Positions 23,214 through 34,689 of a stretch of DNA of 64,000 nt are shown here, one piece after another. Source of the DNA: Neoceratodus forsteri (lineage: Eukaryota; Chordata; Ceratodontiformes; Ceratodontidae); assembly GCA_016271365.2 (NCBI GenBank), contig CM028132.1:1185055001-1185119000 (forward strand). The letters run 5' to 3'. The number at the start of each line of letters is the position of its first letter. Position 1 is the stretch's first letter. Made by a program: the position numbers and the translations under genes. Below the pieces are notes generated by a model that searched no databases, was not told where the DNA came from, and saw only the letters and a program-made list of their open reading frames with translations.

Positions 23214-23494
23214 ATCATAATAAAAAAAAGTTGTTGTTTTTTAAACAGTGTTACATCTTGTTCAGCATATGATTATGCTCTACATGTATGTTAATAAAAG
23301 ATTAACTATGGCTGACAGAATGCTTACAGCCAATTTCTTAGACCCTTTTTACAAATGGAAATTTCCTCTCAGCTGAATGGTTTGAGCTGCTCTATCTGAA
23401 CCAAAGGACGCATGGGTCTTTCCACAGGTTCAGCATTAACTCTTTAAAGATTCTTTAAAGACCATCTGAAATATTGCTTAAAACATAGACAATG

Positions 23495-24770
23495 TCAGCA
23501 GAAAAGACCTCCAGTCTGCCCATTCTTCCCCAATCTACCCTGTGACCGACTGTTCAGACAAGGTTTGAGCCCTCCCCACTCCCTACCTTACTTCTGCCCC
23601 CAGTAACTTTTAAGTCCTTTAATCTTTTCCAGCTGTTTGGGCCTTTGCGATTCGACTGCCTTCCCTGCCTCCTTTTGCTTTAACTGATATAGTTCTCTAT
23701 CCTGCTCCTTCTCGTTTCCTTATATTTCCTGAATGCAATCCTTTTCTCCTTAACCTTCCCTGCCACCTCTTTTGATAAGCATTGTGGCTATTTCTTCATT
23801 TTGTTTTGCTGATTTGCTTTACACAAAGGATTGTTGCCTCTGTGATGGCAGTTTTGTTTTTCCCATTGTTTTCCACCCTCCTTCTTGCCTGTTTGCTAGT
23901 GCTTTTCTGAGGTACTCTCCCATTTTGCCAAAGTCAGCCCTCTAAAGTCCAACACCCTTGTTTTGTATGGCTTGACTCTACAGTTGTGTTTACTGTGAAC
24001 CACACTGTTTGGGGTTGTTTGTTCCCAGATGGCTACCCACTTTTATATCTGAGATCCTCTCTCCAACCCCTTTTAGAGTACCAGGTCTAAGACTGCTCCC
24101 TCCCAAGTGGGTTCCAACTCTAGCTGTCTGAGGCATGCCCTCTGTAGGACATTGAGAATGACCCTGCTCCTGGATGTGGTTGCAGTAAAGGTGCTCCAGT
24201 TAACATCTGGCATATTCAGGTCCCCCATCAACAGTATCTCTCCTTTTTCTGCCATTCTAAGGATTCCTTCTATTATTTCCTTTTCCACTGCTTCGCCCTG
24301 AGACGGGGGGTCTGTAAACAACCCTTATGCGGATTGTGGTGCCATTTCCTGTCTCCAGGGTGTCCCACAGTGCCTCCTCCCTTCCGTTTACCCTTTAGTT
24401 CTCTTGCTTTGATTCCTTCCCTTATGTAGAGAGCTACTCCTCCTCTTTTACCCTCTCTGTCCCTCTTGTAGATTGTGTACCCTAGTATGTTGACATCCCA
24501 ATCATGGTTCTCTGTGTACCATGTTTCTGTGACTGCCACAATATCCAGGCGTCCTCTTCCATCAAGGCCACTAGTTCAAGGAGCTTGTTACACAGACTAT
24601 ATGCATTGGTACTCATCACCTTCCATTTTTTGATGGCTTTACCCCTTTTAGGCCCATCCCTGTGCTTACTGCCTTCGCTTTTTTCTGGATTTACCCCTGT
24701 CCTGCTCCCTATTGACTTCTCTACCTTTGTGTCTACTTCACAAACTACACTGTTTTTTTTTATTTTGGGG
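23495..24770 (-). mobile_element. CR1 LINE with a large internal deletion
   Basis: Reading the reverse strand, a 5' part covers ORF linker and endonuclease. 24482-24844 has an NAYSLCNKL start block and a decayed TETW-like site. 24273-24539 has ETWYTENHDWDVNILGYTI and REGKRGGVALYIREG. 24073-24321 has ILLMGDLNMPDVNWS. Sequence to about 23640 still resembles the region just before the reverse transcriptase. The CR1 3' tail then follows at 23495-23530 (reverse strand GGGCAGACTGGAGGTC). The whole polymerase is missing. Confidence 0.8.
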
Positions 24771-24789
24771 GGGGCTGGGAATTCCCTGC

Positions 24790-24890
24790 TTCTCTTGCTC
24801 CCTGCCTTGGCTGAGACTTGAACCCAGGCCACCTGGAATACCATTCTGGTTGCGTTACCAGTGCCAACACCAAGGCAGCTGGAAACTGGG
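24790..24890 (-). repeat. tRNA-derived SINE
   Basis: On the reverse strand, TTGGCACTGGTAACGCA (about 24853-24870) fits an A box and GGGTTCAAGTCTCAG (about 24811-24825) fits a B box, about 45 bases apart, as in polymerase III promoters of tRNA-derived SINEs. It directly adjoins the 5' end of the CR1 at 23495-24770. The tail is short, and a T-run on the + strand at 24752-24760 may be its A-rich end. Confidence 0.6.
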
Positions 24891-26340
24891 ACATCCTAAG
24901 GCATTGTACTCTTTCTCTAATGCACAGCTTGGTGTTGAACAGCTAATTATATTTCCAGTCACAAGGGTGCCATAAATGTGCATACCACACCTTTGTGATT
25001 GAAAAAGTTCAGAAAAGGGTGGACTCTGTCATAGCTGTCCGCCTATAAGATGTCACAAGCTAGGAGAGGATGGGCCCAGGGGAAGATGCTGTTTGTTAGC
25101 TATGCAGTTCCTACCCAATATGCTCAAATAACAAAATGAAATAAAATAAAATTTATGAAAGTTGGCTTGCTAGGTTATATAAGCTAAACAACCCACTTAC
25201 ACAATGGTATATGCTGTTTGTTGCACAGCAAAGAATACCACACAAGATGCTGCTGACTCAGGTTTGGGAATGACAGCCGAGTTCCAGTGGGCCAGCAAAG
25301 GGAGATGTTTGTGCGCGTCCAATAGGACATTCTCCTTCTCTGGGGAGGGCCATAGTCTCTGCTGTACTACTGTCACTCATGTGGCAGCAGCACAGTCTTG
25401 GCTGTGCTACTGCCACACACCTGACCACAGCTGGTATTACAGCTAGAGCCAACAGTGGGCAGGTGGATACAGACTAGCTCTGGTGCATGACAGCATGCTC
25501 CTTCGTGCACAAGTGTACCTCCAAGCCCTTATCAGCGTCCTGCAGCAGGGTGAAAGGCAATGGTAAAAACCTCCCACTGTGCAGCAAGCATGATAAAGGA
25601 GGTACTCGCGGGCCATGGAGAACCGACTGCCTGCCACAACAGGCAACTGTGCAATCCAGGTGGGAGCACCAGGTGCTGGCTATCTGAAACCCCATCTCAG
25701 AGAGGTATGTTCAGGTAGGACAAGGTGGGTAGGAGATGGAGATGGCAAGTAGGGGTCTTGGAAGCCATTGATCAGGGAAGGGTCACTGCAGAGAAACAAG
25801 AGCAAAAAACAATTGCAAATACTGTTCCCAGTTACCAGTTTTACATCTTGAAAGGTTTTGCTGTGGGGCTTTAGTAGCGGTACTTCACAGTGGCATCGGA
25901 CTTCCTTGTTGCTAGTTATTTTTCTTGCCAAAATTGATGTAATCACTTCCCTGAACCTTAAGGCAGGCAGTAATGTAAAGTACTTGAGGAAGACTCTTGA
26001 CTCCTAAATGTTTAAAAAAACCCTGTTTTATTGTAGTTACGTGCAAATAGCCACCGCATTCACGAGCAGTGCTTCGTGTCCCAAGGACCATTTCTCGAGT
26101 TTGTCGGCTTTAATAAGCTCCACCTGATAAACTATTAAAGGTTCAGTTTCTGAAAAATATAATTTACAATATAGGCTTTTCCAGTAGTGTGACTTCTCCA
26201 TCCTTTTTAATATACAATCAGCAGTTTACATCAAGCAGTGCAGACAATGAAGACAAATGCCAATAGTCATGACTAAGTTATGTAATCAGTCTAATTACCA
26301 CAGTTTAAAACCAGTATCATTACCGGCGGTCAAAAGTTCA
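24891..26340 (+). other. Unassigned sequence
   Basis: No gene or element recognised. 25125-25150 is an AT-rich AAATAAAATAAAAT stretch that could be an old retroelement tail. The small open frames (at most 88 codons) show no known motif. Confidence 0.4.
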
Positions 26341-26898
26341 TTCAGGGAGACAAAGCAGTCAGCGTGATGTCAGTAAAGTGCAAACAATGTGTTCTGCCCA
26401 TAGAACAAAAGCTATGTGTTTTACAATGCCTCGAGAATGGGGAGAAGATTGTGTCCGTTGCTAAAAAATTTAACATCAGTAATGCCACAGTGTGCAGGAT
26501 CCACTCAGCAAAAGACAAATTGCAGGAGTATGCTTCAACAATGGACTGTGCTGATGGCCCCAGTAATTTGAAGAGTATGAAGGGGAGTAAAGATGATGGA
26601 TAAAGCACTGTATTTGTGGTTCATACAGAATCGTGCCATAGGTGTCCCCATATGAGGTCCGATATTGAGACAAAAAGCCATCTGTTTCCACAATAACATT
26701 AATGGGCATGATGACACCTTTAGTGCCAGCAAAGGTTGGCTGAATCAATTTAAAAAACGGCATGGGATTCGGCAACTGTTTGTGGCAGGTGAGCTGCTGT
26801 CTGCCTTGAATGAGAGCACTGCACCATTCAGACAAAATTATTAGAAACCATGCTATCTGAGGGCTTACTGCAACACAGATTTATAATGCAGATGACAC
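26341..26898 (+). mobile_element. Tigger (pogo) transposon, 5' part of transposase
   Basis: 26364-26603 encodes CKQCVLPIEQKLCVLQCLE and NISNATVCRI, a psq-type helix-turn-helix, up to a stop near 26600. In other frames come KALYLWFIQNRA, GVPI..GPIL, FSASKGWLNQFKKRHGIRQL and the start of the DDE domain, which breaks off near YNADDT at 26898. The rest resumes at 37786. Tigger elements are cut-and-paste transposons with a CENP-B-like DNA-binding domain. The left terminal repeat is not seen, so this side is truncated or too diverged. Confidence 0.85.
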
Positions 26899-26911
26899 GG
26901 TGCATATGTAA

Positions 26912-27045
26912 GCATTAATCACCGACAGAGGAGGCTCTACCGGTGGATTAATGCCCAGGTTGTGGGGGGGGGGTTGGCGAGTGCTTCCAGCCACCCACCA
27001 GGCATTAATCCACAGGTAGAGCCCGACGCTGGAGGTGATTAATGC
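26912..27045. repeat. 134-bp palindromic element
   Basis: GCATTAATCACC at the left and GGTGATTAATGC at the right are exact inverted copies, and inner blocks GGCTCTACC and GGTAGAGCC and TGGATTAATGCC and GGCATTAATCCA also pair. The loop contains a run of ten G. Weaker complementarity extends outwards to about 26899 and 27059, so its left edge coincides with the Tigger break point. Confidence 0.65.
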
Positions 27046-27059
27046 ACTTGTAACATGGC

Positions 27060-27633
27060 AAGTGGCAAGGAAGTACTGTGACACTGATATCACATACACA
27101 TTCAGTTACACTTTGTAGGCATCGCCGATCGCTGGAGAAAAAATGCTACCGCCGTTTCCTGATTTACTAACAGTTACGATGCGAAGGCATGCACATGCAT
27201 GTTGCGGGGCTCACATACATTCAGCTACTGGGGACACATTTCTGTAAGCTGCTGAGATAACATTGCGGTGTAAAACACGATCAACTTGACCTTTCCTGTT
27301 AGATTCTACCCGGCACTTTGTATGCTTTGCCCCTTGTTCTTACGTCGCCGAGACACATCGCACTGGTGCATTATGGGACTGCATGTTTGTTCCGCATTCG
27401 ATCTGCCAATACTGTTTTTTTTTGTTTTTTTTAACATCTCCAACATATTTAATGCTGCTCATTTTCTTTAACTCACTCTCCTAGGTGTATGCCTCACAAC
27501 TTGCTACCACAACGACTTTGCTTCAGTTTACTTATACATTGAGTGTGCTCAAGACACTTCTTCTGCCCTGCCGACTGCTGTCCCAGATTTCGAGTTTTCC
27601 CACCACTGGTTGCTCGCGCCCCTGCTGTCCATG
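27060..27633 (+). other. Unassigned sequence on the left of the Gypsy element
   Basis: Together with 37410-37785 this forms the sequence into which the Gypsy element inserted. I recognise no protein or repeat family in it. It contains a T-rich tract at 27411-27431. It may be an unrecognised transposon that had already interrupted the Tigger element. Confidence 0.4.
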
Positions 27634-29224
27634 TGTAACCCCTAGATGGCGCTATCTCAGGGCTACTACCCCTGCCTGATTTGCCACTAACAGGTTGAGG
27701 GCCTGATCCAATGGCGGTGCCTCCACCCAGAGGTCAGGGTTTGGTAATAGTTAAACTAACTTGGTCACAGCCCCTCTGGGACACTGCAACCCCCTTTCTT
27801 CCCACTAGTGGCCCACACAATATACTGGAATTACCTTCACAGCATACACTTACTCCCCAGGTCTGGTTCCGCACTGGGACCTCCTGTGAAATGAGATACA
27901 GTGAACAATCACAGTACAGTACTTTAACATAGACAAATACCTCAGGCAGTATAACTTTGCTGAAACAAGCAGCTCTGATTTATTTAGGGATATAACAAGG
28001 ACAGGGGGAAATCAGGTTAATTAGCTTATCACTCTAATAATTCATTTATGGCTCTGTGCACAGGCCTCATCCCTATCAGTTACTGTCCCTGGGTACCAAG
28101 CCCTAGTGGCTAGTCCAAACTGCGGGTCAGCTGGTAGGGCCCCTTCACACAGAGAAAAGGAGAATTAAACAGTCAGCAGTACAGTAATTCCATTTGGATT
28201 TAATGTGGCAATTCCAACAGGAGCGACCTTGAATTAGTACTCACGACCTCCAAATAAGATAGGGTCCTTCAATGTCAGCAGGGCTCACTTGAGGTACACA
28301 CAAACCTCTTCACACATCCATATACAAGAAAGCACTACACCAGGCAGGCTGCATCTGTATCCCGATCGCAATTACTGCACAATACCGGAGAACACACAGC
28401 AGATTCAGTTCCTGACAGACCGAGTGTAATTCAACAATTTCTCCAGTCTCTACAGGTGAGCCTGTTTCTACTCTTCAGAGATCCTTTGATTCTTTTCACA
28501 GGACGGATTCAGTCCTAATTAGTTGTTACTAGGCTGCAGACCGAACTCTGCTCATACGCTAGACTAAACTGCACACTGAAAAAGCACAGGCTCTTCACTG
28601 CCAAAGCTCAACTGAACTCCAACCGACAAACTGGCATTTCCTTTGAGTTCCTCCCAGTTCTTGACTGGATTTGGTCACCACAATAGACTGCTGCTGTTGG
28701 TCCAAAAAGGCACTGAAGTCTAAACTACATCTCCCAGAGTCACTGCCCATACAATCTCTCTTGTGGCTGGCTCAGATTATGAGTCCAAGTTCTGATTCAG
28801 TCAAAGGCACCATTTTAGAGCTAGCTTATCCCACACTTGATTGGTCCAGTTCAGCAGTTCAAACTAGAATGGGGAACTAGCAGACACAGTTCTGACTGCA
28901 AAAGAAAGCAGGTTAGACAAACTGTAATTTCATTATTACTCTAAATAATTTCTGGCAAACAGTTACATCTTTCAGATAGGTTCCCTTTGCACCCTAGTGA
29001 CTGCAAAATGAAGTGAATTGGCAGCAGCTCGAGTGGTACCTCAGAGAAGCACACAGTCCCCCATACAAATTATGTCTGCAGCAAGCAGACAGCTCTTAAA
29101 GAGACAGTACCAGAGGCTCTAAAACACTCACTGATAAATGGCTTAAATGCCAAACACCATTCAGGCTTGGAGCATTCAAAGCAAGCTCTAGAAGTCTTTT
29201 GGGAACCCCCATTTGGGGGTTTCA
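27634..29224 (-). repeat. G1 3' LTR
   Basis: It matches 35797-37409 throughout except for small indels and a few divergent patches. It begins TGTAACCCCTAGATGG on the + strand and ends GGGGGTTTCA, where the sister copy has GGGGGTTACA. A reverse-strand AATAAA lies near 27977. The reverse-strand coding order makes this the 3' LTR. Confidence 0.92.
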
Positions 29225-29235
29225 CCCTTCCTGGT
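29225..29235 (-). other. G1 polypurine tract
   Basis: On the reverse strand CCAGGAAGGG abuts the start of the 3' LTR. A purine-rich run in this position primes plus-strand DNA synthesis in LTR elements. Confidence 0.65.
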
Positions 29236-30489
29236 TTGGGAAAGCTTTGACGTCCGCTGCTGGGCACTTCATAAGTTTCAACTGCAACTATATACATTTG
29301 GCATTAGGCTCGACATGTAATCACTGAATAATATATGATTTTACCAAGAACACATTTCTGAAATCATTGCAGTACGCCACTCTTTACACAGTATTACATA
29401 CATTGTACCATAACTCATGTTATTACCTCTTGTACATGAAACCTGAAGAGAGGGGGACCTTCCCTATCAGTTACCTTTGGGCTGGATGGGCAAGGGCACC
29501 ATACTCTAGAGGGCAACACAAGTAACTTGAGTTAGCACTGATGCTCAGTTTGGCATGAGCTCGGGACACATACACTTTATGGACAACATTGAGAGGCAAG
29601 TCCACAGGCCTCCCAAGTGAATCATAACTGAGGTGCACCACAGGCTTTACAGCTCGACCAGTCTTTCTAGGGGGGAACTGTTATAGTCTCTGCACCTGAG
29701 CCTCATTTCTTCAGCATTGTCCTCACTTGTCAGGGGAGTCTCCATGGGGTAGAGAGGCTAGAACTTCTGGGGCACCTCTCAGCTCCAGGAGTTGGAGTTT
29801 CCGAGTCCACAACATTTAGTCTAGCGATGAGAGCTTTGGACACTGGCAGTGGACTGTCAGGGCACTCAAAAATACTCTTCTTGTTTGGTGTATCACCAGT
29901 CTGCCCTAATCTATCATTTTCTCCACTGAAAGCTCAAACAGTTCAACCATGCACAATGATTCCATTTCATCTGGATCTGATGTTTTGCACTTCACTTTCT
30001 GGGAGCATTGGTCTAGGATGAAGCTGGGGCTTAGACAGTCCAGAAGGCCCAGCTTTGTCTCCTGTATTGACTAGGGATTGTCTTCAAACAATTGACCTCA
30101 GTCTTCGTAAGAAGTTGATAGTATTCAAAGTCACTCTCACTTTCTTCCGGATATGGACTGGACAGTCATGCTCAACTGGGACTTGTGGAGGGAACACTTT
30201 AACTTTGCTTCTGTAGGTGCAGACTTTCTTGATCTTTCTTAGCAGCAGCTCTAGTCACTGGTCCAGAGGGCACTTCTAGGGGCTCAGACTCAATTAAGAT
30301 TTGTCCATCGGCAGTAAATGATTTCTATGCATTGTTTTTACATCTTTGAATTATTCTCAGGCCTTACTTGTACACTGGTAGATCATCTAGTTTGCCTCAC
30401 TACAATGTGAGGGAGATGGTGCCATCTGTCAGCAATCTTGTGCTTGCTATGCAGTACCAGATTTTAGTAATACCTTCGATCTCCCTCCT

Positions 30490-31420
30490 GGAGTTCCTGT
30501 AAGCCACCTTTCCTTTGTATCATACCTTTCTTTGTTGGCTGATTTCTTTTGCAGGCAGCCATGGTTTGAGCTGTTGGTATGCATGAGTTAGATGTTGCCT
30601 TTTTAACTTTTGCACATACTGTAAATAGTTGTCAGCTTGAACCCCATCAGAGAGACCCCAAAAACACACATCTACTGGTAGTCCGAGCTTTCTTCCAAAC
30701 ATCAGGCTGTGTAGGGGAGAATCCAGGCATCACTTTTGTGCAGTTATAAGCATGTACCAGGGTAGCTAATTTGTTGGCTCCATCTAGGCTTTGTCCTTTG
30801 GTGCAGGTGCCCAGTATATCTACCAAAGTGCGTGTTGAAACGTGCTCGTGCTGTGGGTCTCCTGGGGTGGTAAGAGTGGTTCTGGACTGCAGACTCCCCC
30901 ACAGAGAAAGCATCTCTTTGATCAGACGCCCACTCTCAAAAGTCTCCTCGATCAGAATGGATTCTTTGTGGAGCCCTGCTAGTGAACAAAAAGCTTTTCA
31001 CAAGTACTTTGGCCACAGGGATGCTTTCTGAATTTTGGTGGGGAAAGCTTGGGCATATCTCGTGAAATGGTCTTGACCACCAGCACACATTGATATTTCC
31101 TTTGATCTGACTCCAAACTCAGAAAATCAACACAGACCAGCTCCATGGTGCACTGGTGGTGATGTTAACAAGGGGGCAGCCCTCTGGGGGCAAAGCTTTC
31201 CTCTGTAAGCAGCGACTACAAGGTTCGAATGTGTGTTGCTCCACATCAGCCCCTATCTTAGGCCAATAATAGAATCTGATCTCACCAAGTCAAGTGTTCT
31301 GTCTATACCTAAGGTTCCTCATGGTTGTGTAAGGACCTCAGTACTGAGTCTCTTTAAAGGCAGTAAGTGCAGCACTAGTTGTTGTTTGTCTACTTGTCCC
31401 CTCTGTCTACTGTTTCTCTG
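30490..31420 (-). pseudogene. G1 integrase remnant
   Basis: Reverse frames give FEPCSRCLQRKALPPEGCPL (about 31180-31235), the end of the zinc-binding and start of the core domain, then fragments KYQCVLVVKTISR and MFGRKLGLPVDVCF (30520-30702), the latter a conserved block after the catalytic Glu. The core is so broken that the catalytic Asp residues cannot be assigned with confidence. It follows RNase H as in standard Gypsy elements. Confidence 0.7.
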
Positions 31421-31607
31421 TATAACAGTTTATTGATCAGTTTCAACTTAGGACCTTCTTGTAATAACAGTGCAGTTCTCAAATCAGTGAGCGAATTTGG
31501 ACACATCTTTTCCTGCATAGAGGGCTTCGAAGCTGCTTTGATCATGGATCGCGATTGAGCCCGCCGGTCAATGCTGTCATTGTCCAGCTGAGGCAGTGCA
31601 CCAATGT

Positions 31608-32168
31608 CTATTGCAGAAAAGTGGCACAAGCAGCAGGTATGCTATTCTCAGAGGCTCCCAAGCAATCCACCATGCAGTCCACTGCGTCCTGCGGACATTT
31701 GTTCCTCCCTGTCAAACTTCGCAGAGTGCCCAATGTCAGGTTCTGCCAATCGACCCAATCATTCTGGGGAACAGGCCTCCGGGAGAGAGCATCAGCATCT
31801 ATGTGGTTCAGACCTGCTCGGTATTCGAGAGCATAGTCATATGTAGATAATGCAGAAAGCCACCTATGGCCAGTGGCATCCAACTTAGCTGAGGTCTGCA
31901 CATAGGTCAAAGGATTATTGTCAGTTTTTACTAGTATTTTAGCCCCATACAAGTACTCATGGAATTGGTCAACAATAGCCCACTTCAAAGCTAGGAACTC
32001 TAACTTATGTACAGGATAGTTCTTTTCGGATGGGGTCAGGCTTCTACTGGCAAAGGCCACTGGTCTCAGGCCATTCTCGTGCTCTTGGTACAACACAGCC
32101 CCCAACCCTTGCAAGCTAGCATCAGTGTGCAGGACGTAAGGTTTTCTTGGATCGGCATAGGCCAGCAC
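31608..32168 (-). pseudogene. G1 RNase H domain (186 codons open)
   Basis: One open frame contains YVLHTDASLQGLGAVLYQ (first catalytic Asp), KLEFLALKWAI (Glu), VKTDNNPLTYV (Asp) and a GLNHIDADALSRRP end, a full Ty3-type RNase H followed by the start of the linker to integrase. In the family it removes the RNA template strand. It is the best preserved part of this element. Confidence 0.9.
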
Positions 32169-32219
32169 TGGAGCATGGGTAGTTGATATATGATCTCATG
32201 AAAAGCAGTCTCACAATCA

Positions 32220-33060
32220 GGAGTCCAGCGGGCCCCAAATACTTCACTGGATGAAAATACACTCTTTCAGTCTTGAGGGACGCTGACTTTGGTATTTTTG
32301 TGGGTTGGGGATACCCTTGAGTAAGGTTAAGTAAAGGGCGGATCACTCTTGAATAGTCCTTGATGAAGCGACCGATAATAACCACAGAATCCCAGGAATC
32401 TTTGCAGTTCTTTAGATTTTTGGCTGTGGCCAGGTGGTCAAGGCCTCAACTTTACTTGGGTCGGTCTCTATTCCCTCGGTGGATACTATGTGTCCCACAT
32501 ACTTTACTGATGTTTGAAAGAATTGACACTTATCAATGGACAGTTTAAGGCCAAAGTCCTCCAGTCGGTCCAATACCTTAAATAATCTGCTCTCATGTTC
32601 CTCCAGTGAGCTGCCAAACACAATAACATCATCTAGGTATACCAGGCACTCTAGTAAGTTCATGTCCCCACTGCACGCCTCCATCAATCGCTGAAAAGTG
32701 GCTGGGGCACCTGAAACCCTTGAGGCATCCTCATGAATTCATAGAAGCCAAGCGGACAGATAAAGGCCGTCTTCTCACGGTCCTCTGGGGCCATCGGGAT
32801 CTGGTAGTACCCACTGCGGAGATCCAGCACAGAGAACCACTTGCTCCCGCTTAGGCAGTCCAAGCATCCTGAATGCGGGCATTGTGTACTGATCAGGATA
32901 GTCCACGGTTTAAGGTGCGATAATCCACACACATCCTTACTGTTCCATTCTTTTCCTCACTACCACAATGGGGAAGCATAAGGGCTTCTGGATTCTTGTA
33001 TTACACCAGCAGCTAACATCTCTTGCAGATGCCGTCTCACATCATCTATGTCAGCAGGTG
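32220..33060 (-). pseudogene. G1 reverse transcriptase
   Basis: The frame at 32684-32932 has KWFSVLDLRSGYYQIPMAP (first catalytic Asp) and EKTAFICPLGFYEFMRMPQGF. The frame at 32412-32687 has LVYLDDVIVFGSSLEEH (catalytic Asp pair), LKLSIDKCQFF and VKYVGHIVSTEGIETDP. Further thumb sequence lies at about 32220-32385. Frame changes at about 32690 and 32410 break the gene. Confidence 0.9.
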
Positions 33061-33782
33061 CCAGGCGCGAGACCTCTCACGAAATGGTCTTTCGTCATGC
33101 AGCCGGATATTGTGCTCAGCTCCTGCACGCATCCTACATCCCATTCCTTTAAAGAAAACACCTGGTCTCTCTGGGCAAGCTTCTCACTGATCCTCACTTT
33201 CCATTCAGCTGGCAGCGGGAGTCGCCGAAATCAAACAAGTCAGGCGCTACTCTGTCATTCTTCCTTGAACTCTGCTGCTGGGTAGCACTGCAGTGTCTGC
33301 ACAATGCACATTAGCCAGGATGCAACCTCTGTTTACTCGAATGTCTCTTTCAGACACATTATGAACTTGACCATTACCCTTCTGGCATAAGCATGGGCTC
33401 TAGCGGGCAAAATACTAGGCTTGACCAGCAGTCCCTCTGGCAATTTTCCATCGCCTGGTGCATCCAACATTAATATTTTATTCTTAACATCCTTTCTGAT
33501 ACGGACCTCTCCTGTAAGGTACACTGGGCATTTGGCGCAGGATCAGAGACTCAGGATCCTTCTTCCATACAATCCGACCGGTTCCTCTGGTTCTGTTTTT
33601 TCAGCATCTCTGTGCCTCATAGGCCTTCTTAATTAAAGCCGGAACTCTTAAAGCTCTACTAGTCTTTGACCCCTGTTTTCATAACACAACTGTGCCAGCC
33701 TTCCGAACATATGAGCATTTGTTCCAATCAACAAAGGGACACCATCATACAGTCCAGTGGGGACACACTAAGGCTAGGGTCT

Positions 33783-34102
33783 CTACTTGTTCGCCACTCC
33801 AGCCACGGAGGTGGGAAAGACAGCCAAATTCGGATATACCGGAATAGGGTAGGCCTTCTCACTTAACCCCATACATGCAGTCCTTCTAATGGTTGTAAGG
33901 GCACGCCTGACAAATGCTTCTGATACCAATCCTGGAACATAATTGTCACTTGGGAGCCACTGTCTAATACAGCTCTTGTAGACACTCCATTCACCTTTAC
34001 AGTGGTCTCCATGGAGGGACCCACTATTCTGGACCAGTCTGGAGAGGCGTGTAGTGGGGGCCTGGGCAACTGACCTTGCCACAAAAGGACGTGAATTAGC
34101 AT
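33783..34102 (-). pseudogene. G1 aspartic protease
   Basis: The frame at 33863-34102 has VKVNGVSTRAVLDSGSQVTI, where DSG is the active-site triplet of retroviral-type aspartic proteases. The rest lies in the overlapping frame to 33783 (AYPIPVYPNLAVF). In the family it cleaves the gag-pol product. It lies between the zinc knuckle and the polymerase. Confidence 0.8.
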
Positions 34103-34194
34103 TTTGGTGCCCTCACTGGATCATGTCGTGCACCTCTTAACCACTGATTTCTTCTCCGAAGCTCTCCTTGTAGCCTATATGCAACTTTGTCAGT

Positions 34195-34265
34195 GTCTTT
34201 TGGGACTGGCATTCCCTTTCATGTGCCCATCTTTCCCACAATTATAGCAAAACATACTTTCTGGA
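34195..34265 (-). pseudogene. G1 gag zinc knuckle, frameshifted
   Basis: Reverse translation gives FCYNCGKDGHMKG and then loses frame by one base just before the last Cys of a CX2CX4HX4C knuckle. The knuckle binds the RNA genome in the family. It sits between gag and protease as expected. Confidence 0.7.
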
Positions 34266-34689
34266 GTTTGAGCTGGCCGAGGCGCCACACTGGGAGCCAG
34301 GGCGGGGTATTACTAACTGGAAACCTTGGTGCCATCTCTGTCTCGGCGTGATAAGCATTTGGAGACATCTCGTCAGTTTCTCCACTTCCATGGTCAAGGA
34401 ATTGAGTTTGGAGCTGTTATCAGCAGGAGATACATGGGTGGGTACCCCACCCCATAGCAGATGCAGTCGGATATAGGTCAGGGCTCTTACTTGCAGGCGT
34501 GGCCTTCATAAAGGGACTGTTTTTGAATTCTCGGATCTCTCAACAGTTCGCCCCATTGTGGCATATCTTTTCCTTGTCAGAGCACTCATTGACTGTCAAC
34601 CTCTGCCCCTGAACTTCACTTGATGGGTCACCCTCAGTCACTGGGTCGTAGCCACAGCTGTTGGTGCAGGTACCTCCCGAGGTCGCTTT

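Noticed and set aside
26364..26603. A possible host gene with a CENP-B or jerky-like DNA-binding domain
   Set aside because: The following sequence continues the Tigger transposase in other frames, the DDE half lies at 37786 and a Tigger terminal repeat closes it at 39072, so it is a broken transposon.
26961..26975. A G-run as a possible quadruplex regulatory site
   Set aside because: It is a single run in the loop of a palindrome, without the three further G-runs needed nearby.
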